Source of the DNA: Georgenia sp. TF02-10
GTDB lineage: Bacteria > Actinomycetota > Actinomycetes > Actinomycetales > Actinomycetaceae
Reading direction: 5' to 3'
Assembly: GCF_022759505.1 (NCBI RefSeq)
Contig: NZ_CP094289.1
Location: forward strand, 3,410,001 to 3,474,000
Length of the DNA stretch: 64,000 nucleotides
Positions 58,485-64,000 of the stretch are shown here, piece by piece. The notes under the pieces were generated by a model. The model made no database searches. It was not told where the DNA came from and saw only the letters and a list, made by a program, of their open reading frames with translations. The translations under genes were made by a program, and so were the position numbers. How positions within the stretch are numbered: position 1 is the first letter of the stretch; every line of letters starts with the position of its first letter.

Positions 58485-59176
58485 CACGCACCTGCCCCCA
58501 CGGTCTCGGCGGGCTGGTCCGCCCGCTCCTTGGCCTCGCCCTCGGCGCGGGCCCGCAGCAGCGCGGCGGGCGCGACGTCCTCCAGGGGCAGGCCCCGGCG
58601 GGCGGCGACGGCCTCGGGCTGCTCGAGCATCTTCAGGGCGGCCACCGTGGCGTGCACGATGTTGATGGCGTTGGACGAGCCGAGCGACTTGCTCAGCACG
58701 TCGTGGATGCCGGCGCACTCCAGCACCGCGCGGACCGGGCCGCCGGCGATGACGCCGGTCCCCGGGGACGCGGGCCGGATGAAGACGACGCCGGCCGCGG
58801 CCTCGCCCTGGACGGCGTGCGGGACGGTGCGAGCGATCCGGGGGACGCGGAAGAAGTTCTTCTTGGCCTCCTCCACGCCCTTGGCGATCGCCGCGGGCAC
58901 CTCCTTGGCCTTGCCGTAGCCCACGCCGACGGTGCCGTCGCCGTCGCCGACGACGACGAGCGCGGTGAAGCTGAACCGCCGCCCGCCCTTGACGACCTTG
59001 GCGACGCGGTTGATCGAGACCACCCGCTCGACGTAGTTGCTCTTCTCCTCGGCGCCCCGGCGGCTGTCGCGCCGGTCGCCGCCGCGGCGGCCCTCGCGGC
59101 GGTTGGTGCTCTCGCCCTCGCGGTGCTCCCCGGCGCCGGTCGGGGCGCCGGTCCTGCCTCGCTGCGGTGCAGCCAT
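58484..59176 (-). CDS. rpsE: 30S ribosomal protein S5
   Basis: 230 residues. The core has [20 protein letters not shown], the S5 signature [17 protein letters not shown] and [18 protein letters not shown] 45-residue Arg/Gly/Glu-rich N-terminus precedes it. Confidence 0.97.
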   Translation of the reverse strand: MAAPQRGRTGAPTGAGEHREGESTNRREGRRGGDRRDSRRGAEEKSNYVERVVSINRVAKVVKGGRRFSFTALVVVGDGDGTVGVGYGKAKEVPAAIAKGVEEAKKNFFRVPRIARTVPHAVQGEAAAGVVFIRPASPGTGVIAGGPVRAVLECAGIHDVLSKSLGSSNAINIVHATVAALKMLEQPEAVAARRGLPLEDVAPAALLRARAEGEAKERADQPAETVGAGA

Positions 59177-59207
59177 CAGATGTTCCTCTGCTCTCGTACG
59201 GTCTGGC

Positions 59208-59585
59208 TCACAGGGTCAGCCCACCCGCGCGGGCGCCGTCGGCGACCGCCGCGACCCGGCCGTGGTACTTGTTCCCGCCGCGGTCGAAGACCACGACGTC
59301 GACCCCGGCGGCCTTGCCGCGCTCGGCCAGGAGCTCCCCGACCCGGCGGGCCTTGGCGACCTTCTCGCCGTCGGCCGCGCGCAGGTCGGCCTCCAGGGTG
59401 GAGGCGGCGGCCAGGGTCCGGCCGGTGGTGTCGTCCACGAGCTGGGCGACCATGTGCCGGCTGGACCGGGTCACCACCAGCCGGGGCCGGTCGGCGGTGC
59501 CGGAGATGCGCTTGCGCACCCGCAGGTGGCGGCGCTGACGGGCGCCGGCCTTGCCCTGGCCGGTGCCCTTGATCGTGATAGCCAT
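59208..59585 (-). CDS. rplR: 50S ribosomal protein L18
   Basis: 125 residues: [32 protein letters not shown], then [20 protein letters not shown]. Binds 5S rRNA. 3 bp after rplF; ATG at 59585. Confidence 0.97.
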   Translation of the reverse strand: MAITIKGTGQGKAGARQRRHLRVRKRISGTADRPRLVVTRSSRHMVAQLVDDTTGRTLAAASTLEADLRAADGEKVAKARRVGELLAERGKAAGVDVVVFDRGGNKYHGRVAAVADGARAGGLTL

Positions 59586-59588
59586 CGG

Positions 59589-60128
59589 TTACTTACCAGC
59601 CTTTCCGACCTTGCGGCGGACCTGCTCGCCCGCGTAGCGCACGCCCTTGCCCTTGTACGGCTCGGGCTTGCGGATCTTGCGGATGTTCGCCGCGGTCTCG
59701 CCGACGAGCTGCTTGTCGATGCCGGCGACGGTGAACCTGGTCGGGCCCTCCACCGTGAAGGTGATGCCCTCCGGCGCGCTGACGTGCACCGGGTGGGAGA
59801 AGCCGAGCGCGAGCTCGAGGTCCGCGCCGCGGGCCTGCACCCGGTAGCCGGTGCCGACGATCTCCAGCTGCTTGGTGTAGCCCTGGGTGACGCCGGTGAC
59901 CAGGTTGGCCAGCAGGGTGCGGGTCAGGCCGTGCAGCGAGCGGGACTCGCGCTCGTCGTCGGGGCGGGTGACGACCAGGGCGCCGTCCTCCCCGCGGTCG
60001 ACCCGGATGGGCTCGGCCACGGTGTGGCTGAGCACGCCGCGGGGCCCGGTGACGGTCACGGCCTGGCCGTCGATGGCGACGTCGACGCCTGCGGGGACCG
60101 GGACGGGGACCTTACCGATACGGGACAT
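59589..60128 (-). CDS. rplF: 50S ribosomal protein L6
   Basis: 179 residues: [18 protein letters not shown] at the start and the L6 signature [16 protein letters not shown] near the end. ATG at 60128 is preferred to an in-frame ATG two codons upstream because it gives the usual MSRIG. Confidence 0.97.
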   Translation of the reverse strand: MSRIGKVPVPVPAGVDVAIDGQAVTVTGPRGVLSHTVAEPIRVDRGEDGALVVTRPDDERESRSLHGLTRTLLANLVTGVTQGYTKQLEIVGTGYRVQARGADLELALGFSHPVHVSAPEGITFTVEGPTRFTVAGIDKQLVGETAANIRKIRKPEPYKGKGVRYAGEQVRRKVGKAGK

Positions 60129-60146
60129 GGTCAATCTCCTTCCGGG

Positions 60147-60539
60147 TCACCAGACGTAGGCGAGGACTTCCCCGCCCACGCCCTTGTTCTTGGCCTCGCG
60201 GTCGGTCAGCAGGCCGGAGGAGGTGGACAGGATGGCCACCCCCAGGCCGCCGAGGACGCGGGGCAGGTTGGTCGACTTCGCGTACACCCGCAGGCCCGGC
60301 TTGGACACGCGGCGCACGCCGGCCAGGGACCGCTCGCGGGCCGGGCCGAACTTCAGGTCCAGGGTGAGCTTCTTGCCCACCTCGGCGTCGGCGACGCTCC
60401 AGCCGGCGATGTAGCCCTCGGCCGTGAGGATCTCGGCGATGTTCGCCTTGAGCTTGGAGTACGGCATGGTCACCGACTCGTGGTACGCCGAGTTGGCGTT
60501 GCGCAGACGGGTGAGCATGTCTGCGATGGGGTCTGTCAT
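60147..60539 (-). CDS. rpsH: 30S ribosomal protein S8
   Basis: 130 residues: [20 protein letters not shown] at the start, and the 16S-binding end [22 protein letters not shown]. Start at ATG 60539 fits the family; another ATG at 60545 adds two residues. Confidence 0.97.
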   Translation of the reverse strand: MTDPIADMLTRLRNANSAYHESVTMPYSKLKANIAEILTAEGYIAGWSVADAEVGKKLTLDLKFGPARERSLAGVRRVSKPGLRVYAKSTNLPRVLGGLGVAILSTSSGLLTDREAKNKGVGGEVLAYVW

Positions 60540-60600
60540 GGTCATCGGGCCTCGGCCCTTCCTCGTCGTGGTTTCCTCGCGGGACCTGCGACGTAGTTCT

Positions 60601-60786
60601 TTACCAGCTGGACTTGGTGATGCCGGGGAGCTCGCCGCGCAGCGCCATCTCGCGCAGGCAGATCCGGCACAGGCCGAACTTGCGGTACACCGAGCGGGGG
60701 CGCCCGCAGCGCTGGCAGCGGCTGTAGGCGCGCACCTCGTACTTCGGCTTGCGGTTGGCCTTCTGGATCAGGGCGGTCTTCGCCAT
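60601..60786 (-). CDS. rpsZ: 30S ribosomal protein S14, zinc form
   Basis: 61 residues with two CxxC pairs ([20 protein letters not shown]), the zinc-binding type of S14. ATG at 60786 shares a base with the rplE stop (TGATG). Confidence 0.97.
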   Translation of the reverse strand: MAKTALIQKANRKPKYEVRAYSRCQRCGRPRSVYRKFGLCRICLREMALRGELPGITKSSW

Positions 60787-61364
60787 CAGTTCTCCTTGAA
60801 CGGGAAGCCCAGGCGACGCAGCAGCGCACGCCCCTCTTCGTCGGTGGTGGCCGAGGTGACGACCGTGATGTCCATGCCCCGGACGCGGTCGATCCTGTCC
60901 TGGTCGATCTCGTGGAACATCGACTGCTCGGTCAGCCCGAAGGTGTAGTTCCCGTGCCCGTCGAACTGCCGGGGGCTGAGCCCGCGGAAGTCCCGGATGC
61001 GGGGCAGCGCCAGGGACAGCAGCCGGTCCAGGAACTCCCACATCCGGTCCCCGCGCAGCGTCACGTGCGCGCCGATCGGCTGGCCCTCGCGGAGCTTGAA
61101 CTGCGCGACGGACTTGCGGGCCTTGGTCACCTGCGGCTTCTGCCCGGTGATCAGGCTCAGGTCGCGCACGGCGCCGTCGATGAGCTTGGAGTCCCGGGCC
61201 GCCTCGCCGACGCCCATGTTGACGACGATCTTGACCAGCCCGGCCACCTCGTTGACGTTGCGGTGGCCGAACTCCTCGCGCAGCGCCGCGACGATCTCCT
61301 CGCGGTAGCGCTGCTTCAGCCGCGGCGTCGGGGCGGCGGTCTGCTCTGCGGTGGTCTGGGTCAT
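60786..61364 (-). CDS. rplE: 50S ribosomal protein L5
   Basis: 192 residues: [39 protein letters not shown] and [17 protein letters not shown]. Binds 5S rRNA and the P-site tRNA. ATG at 61364 overlaps the rplX stop (ATGA). Confidence 0.98.
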   Translation of the reverse strand: MTQTTAEQTAAPTPRLKQRYREEIVAALREEFGHRNVNEVAGLVKIVVNMGVGEAARDSKLIDGAVRDLSLITGQKPQVTKARKSVAQFKLREGQPIGAHVTLRGDRMWEFLDRLLSLALPRIRDFRGLSPRQFDGHGNYTFGLTEQSMFHEIDQDRIDRVRGMDITVVTSATTDEEGRALLRRLGFPFKEN

Positions 61365-61705
61365 GAGATGTCCTTACCGGAGCGCTTGGCCACCCGGACC
61401 CGGACGGTCCGGGTGCGCCCGTCGCGCTCGACCTGCTCGGTGCGGTGGCCCACCCGGGTGCCCTTCTTGGTCTCCGGGTCCACCACCATCACGTTGCTGA
61501 CGTGGATGGGGGCCTCGACGGTCTCGATGCCGCCGGTGCGCGCGCCCCGGCTGGACTGGCCCACCTTGGTGTGCTTCTTCACCCGCTGCACGCCCTCGAC
61601 GACGACGCGGTCGGTGCCGGTGCGGACCTCCAGCACCCGGCCCTGCTTGCCCTTGTCGCGGCCGGCGATGACGACCACCAGGTCGCCCTTCTTGATCTTC
61701 GCCAT
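61361..61705 (-). CDS. rplX: 50S ribosomal protein L24
   Basis: 114 residues: [20 protein letters not shown] (KOW motif), then [23 protein letters not shown] at 61705 shares a base with the rplN stop. Confidence 0.97.
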   Translation of the reverse strand: MAKIKKGDLVVVIAGRDKGKQGRVLEVRTGTDRVVVEGVQRVKKHTKVGQSSRGARTGGIETVEAPIHVSNVMVVDPETKKGTRVGHRTEQVERDGRTRTVRVRVAKRSGKDIS

Positions 61706-62073
61706 CAGAGCACCTCCGGCGCCAGAGAAATGATGCGCATGAACCTCTTGTCCCGCAGCTCGCGGCCGACCGGGCCGAAGATGCGCGTCCCACGGGGGTC
61801 GCCGTCGCCCCGCAGGATGACGGCGGCGTTCTCGTCGAACTTGATGTAGGACCCGTCCGGGCGGCGCCGCTCCTTGGCGGTGCGGACGATGACCGCCTTG
61901 ACGACGTCGCCCTTCTTGACGTTGCCGCCGGGGATGGCGTCCTTGACGGTGGCGACGATGACGTCGCCGATGCCCGCATAGCGCCGGCCGGAGCCGCCGA
62001 GCACCCGGATGCACAAGATCTCCTTGGCACCGGTGTTGTCGGCGACCTTCAGCCGCGACTCCTGCTGGATCAT
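61705..62073 (-). CDS. rplN: 50S ribosomal protein L14
   Basis: 122 residues: [40 protein letters not shown] and [23 protein letters not shown] at 62073. Confidence 0.98.
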   Translation of the reverse strand: MIQQESRLKVADNTGAKEILCIRVLGGSGRRYAGIGDVIVATVKDAIPGGNVKKGDVVKAVIVRTAKERRRPDGSYIKFDENAAVILRGDGDPRGTRIFGPVGRELRDKRFMRIISLAPEVL

Positions 62074-62204
62074 TCGATGTACTCCTGTCGTCGTGCCGGT
62101 TCTCGGCGGGCCGAGCCTGGCCGAACGGATGGGGGGCGTGGGGCCGGGCGGCCGCGGTCACGGCCGGCCGGCGGGCCGGGCGGCCGGAGGCGGCCGGCCG
62201 GGCT

Positions 62205-62531
62205 TTACTTGGCCTTCTGGAGGATCTCCACCAGGCGGTGCCGCTTGGTGGCGGACAGCGGCCGGGTCTCCATGACGCGGACCAGGTCGCCGACGCCGGC
62301 CGTGTTGGCCTCGTCGTGCACCTTCACCCGGGCGGTGCGCCGGATGACCTTGCCGTACAGGCCGTGCTTGACGCGGTCCTCCAGCTCGACGACGACGGTC
62401 TTGTCCATCTTGTCGCTGACCACGTAACCCTGCCGGACCTTGCGGTTGTTCCGGGCCGGGACGACGGCGGCCGGCGCGGTGCCGGCGGCGCCGGCGTCCT
62501 GCGCTGCGGTGTTCTCGCTCACTGGGCTCAC
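62205..62531 (-). CDS. rpsQ: 30S ribosomal protein S17
   Basis: 108 residues. The core [20 protein letters not shown] through [15 protein letters not shown] is preceded by about 27 Ala-rich residues. GTG at 62531 overlaps the rpmC stop (GTGA); an in-frame GTG at 62522 is an alternative. Followed by a 130-bp gap before rplN. Confidence 0.96.
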   Translation of the reverse strand: MSPVSENTAAQDAGAAGTAPAAVVPARNNRKVRQGYVVSDKMDKTVVVELEDRVKHGLYGKVIRRTARVKVHDEANTAGVGDLVRVMETRPLSATKRHRLVEILQKAK

Positions 62532-62767
62532 TCCTCGGTGCTCGGCGCCGTGCGGATGCCGAGCTCGCGCTCGCGCACGATCGTGTAGATGCGGGCGATG
62601 TCCCGGCGCACGGCCTTGAGCCGGCCGTGGTTCTCGAGCTGGCCGGTGGCGGCGGAGAACCGCAGGTTGAACAGCTCGGCCTTCGCCTTCTCCAGCTCCT
62701 GGGCGAGCCTCTCGTCGTCCATCTGGTCCAGGTCGGCCGGGCTCAGCCCCTTGGTGCCGATGGCCAT
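62528..62767 (-). CDS. rpmC: 50S ribosomal protein L29
   Basis: 79 residues: [40 protein letters not shown] and [16 protein letters not shown] at 62767 shares a base with the rplP stop. Confidence 0.97.
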   Translation of the reverse strand: MAIGTKGLSPADLDQMDDERLAQELEKAKAELFNLRFSAATGQLENHGRLKAVRRDIARIYTIVRERELGIRTAPSTEE

Positions 62768-63186
62768 CAGCCTTCACCACCCTCACGGCTCACGAAACGG
62801 GTCTTCATCGGGAGCTTGTGCTGCGCGCGGCTCATCGCCTCGCGGGCCAGCTCCTCCGGGACCCCGGCCAGCTCGAACATGACGCGGCCGGGCTTGACGT
62901 TGGCGACCCACCACTCCGGGGAGCCCTTGCCCGAGCCCATGCGGGTCTCGGCGGGCTTCTTGGTGATCGGCCGGTCGGGGAAGATGTTGATCCACACCTT
63001 GCCGCCGCGCTTGATGTGCCGGGTCATGGCGATCCGGGCGGCCTCGATCTGCCGGTTGGTGACGTAGGCGGGCTCGATGGCCTGGATGCCGTAGTCGCCG
63101 AAGGCGATCGTGGTGCCGCCCTTGGCCACGCCGCGGCGGGTCGGGTGGTGCTGCTTGCGGTGCTTGGTGCGCCGGGGGATGAGCAC
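62767..63186 (-). CDS. rplP: 50S ribosomal protein L16
   Basis: 139 residues: [18 protein letters not shown], the signature [19 protein letters not shown] and [19 protein letters not shown] at 63186, 2 bp after the stop (63189-63191) that should end rpsC. Confidence 0.97.
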   Translation of the reverse strand: MLIPRRTKHRKQHHPTRRGVAKGGTTIAFGDYGIQAIEPAYVTNRQIEAARIAMTRHIKRGGKVWINIFPDRPITKKPAETRMGSGKGSPEWWVANVKPGRVMFELAGVPEELAREAMSRAQHKLPMKTRFVSREGGEG

Positions 63187-63188
63187 GG

Positions 63189-64000
63189 TCAGGCCTCCGT
63201 TCCTGTCGCGGGTGCCTCGGCGGCGCCCGCCGGGGCCGGCTGCGCGCCGGCGGGGCGCCGCCGGTCGGGGCGCCGGAGCGCCCGTCGCCCCGGCCGCCCT
63301 CGCGGCGCGGGCCGGCGCCGCGCCGCTCGCCGCGGCCGCGGCCGCGCGGGGCGGCCTCGGCCTGCTCGCGGGCGTACTCCCGCTCGGTCTGGTCACCCTT
63401 GTAGATCCAGACCTTCACGCCGATACGGCCGAAGGTGGTGCGGGCCTCGAAGAACCCGTAGTCGATGTTCGCGCGCAGGGTGTGCAGCGGCACGCGGCCC
63501 TCGCGGTAGAACTCCGAGCGGGACATCTCCGCCCCGCCGAGCCGGCCGGCGCACTGCACCCGGATGCCCTTGGCGCCGGCGCGCTGGGCGGACTGCATGC
63601 CCTTGCGCATCGCGCGGCGGAAGGAGACCCGGGAGGCGAGCTGCTCGGCGATGCCCTGGGCGACGAGCTGGGCCTCCAGCTCGGGGTTCTTCACCTCGAG
63701 GATGTTGAGCTGGACCTGCTTGCCGGTGAGCTTCTCCAGCTCCCCGCGCAGCCGGTCCGCCTCGGCGCCGCGGCGCCCGATGACGATGCCCGGGCGGGCG
63801 GTGTGCAGGTCCACCCGCACCCGGTCCCGGGTGCGCTCGATGTCGACCTTGGCGATGCCGGCGCGCTCGAGGCCGGCGGACATCAGCCGGCGGATCGCGA
63901 CGTCCTCGCGGACGTAGTCGCGGTAGCGCTGGCCGACGTTGGTGGAGTCGGCGAACCACCGCGAGCGGTGGTCGGTGGTGATGCCGAGCCGGAACCCGGT
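63189..64000 (-). CDS. rpsC: 30S ribosomal protein S3, partial and frameshifted at its 3' end
   Basis: The 5' end lies just outside the window (about eight codons missing). The read begins [18 protein letters not shown] and has the KH domain [18 protein letters not shown] and [16 protein letters not shown]. After about 63300 the main frame does not stop where expected but runs through rplP to 62783. In another frame the tail reads [18 protein letters not shown] then TGA at 63189-63191, the normal sort of S3 ending 2 bp before rplP. A one- or two-base indel within about 63230-63310, real or from sequencing, is the likely cause. Confidence 0.85.

Noticed and set aside
62783-63883. Continuous S3 frame extending through rplP
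   Set aside because: The last 135 codons translate rplP in the wrong frame; L16 is intact and conserved, so a frameshift in the S3 tail is a simpler explanation.

Overview
The window is very GC-rich, uses many GTG starts, and carries a WhiB regulator, an actinobacterial-type CIRCE/groES unit, a three-gene succinate dehydrogenase with one cytochrome b, DUF222/HNH and DUF5709 proteins, and an rpsM-rpsK-rpoA-rplQ cluster without rpsD. I infer an Actinomycetota chromosome, most likely Micrococcales (Georgenia/Cellulomonas-like). Genus and species cannot be fixed by reading alone. No tRNA, rRNA, CRISPR array or replication origin was found.

Layout. 1-5.2 kb: decayed coding traces, a DnaQ-like exonuclease, guaB, a MerR regulator divergent from whiB, then groES under a CIRCE/promoter overlap. 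5.2-11 kb: zinc alcohol dehydrogenase, tsaD and sdhCAB. 11-16.7 kb: a RutE-like nitroreductase and sseA, separated by a PadR/ABC-exporter cassette that is bracketed by direct repeats of the ends of those two genes. 16.7-28.4 kb: housekeeping genes on the minus strand (alr-tsaE-membrane protein-tsaB-rimI-sseA, nnr, acpS, glmS, dedA, glmM), with coaA divergent from glmS; the wall-precursor and t6A genes sit together here. 28.9-30 kb: rplM-rpsI with a strong terminator.

30-41 kb is accessory: a mazEF-like toxin-antitoxin pair, an ABC-F ATPase, DUF5709, a PNPOx-fold protein, truA, a DUF222/HNH protein, a ROK kinase, an AT-richer block (metallo-beta-lactamase-fold enzyme plus a broken RCC1-repeat gene), and an alpha/beta hydrolase. 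41.1-44.6 kb returns to the core: infA-rpmJ-rpsM-rpsK-rpoA-rplQ. From 44.8 to 52.3 kb an exopolysaccharide-type sugar transferase and two overlapping LuxR/LAL regulators separate map from infA. 52.4-64 kb is the rest of the S10/spc cluster (rpsC to rplO, then secY-adk-map), interrupted between rplO and secY by an IS1182-like element. Thus one long ribosomal supra-operon has been opened at several joints by accessory DNA.

The most striking regulatory pattern is that at least twelve genes heading transcription units have a TANNNT hexamer ending 6 or 7 nt before the start codon, which predicts leaderless mRNAs. Other points: an 84-bp element with nested dyad symmetry upstream of guaB, an apparent frameshift in the 3' tail of rpsC, and TTG starts for rpsM and secY, each behind a good Shine-Dalgarno sequence.
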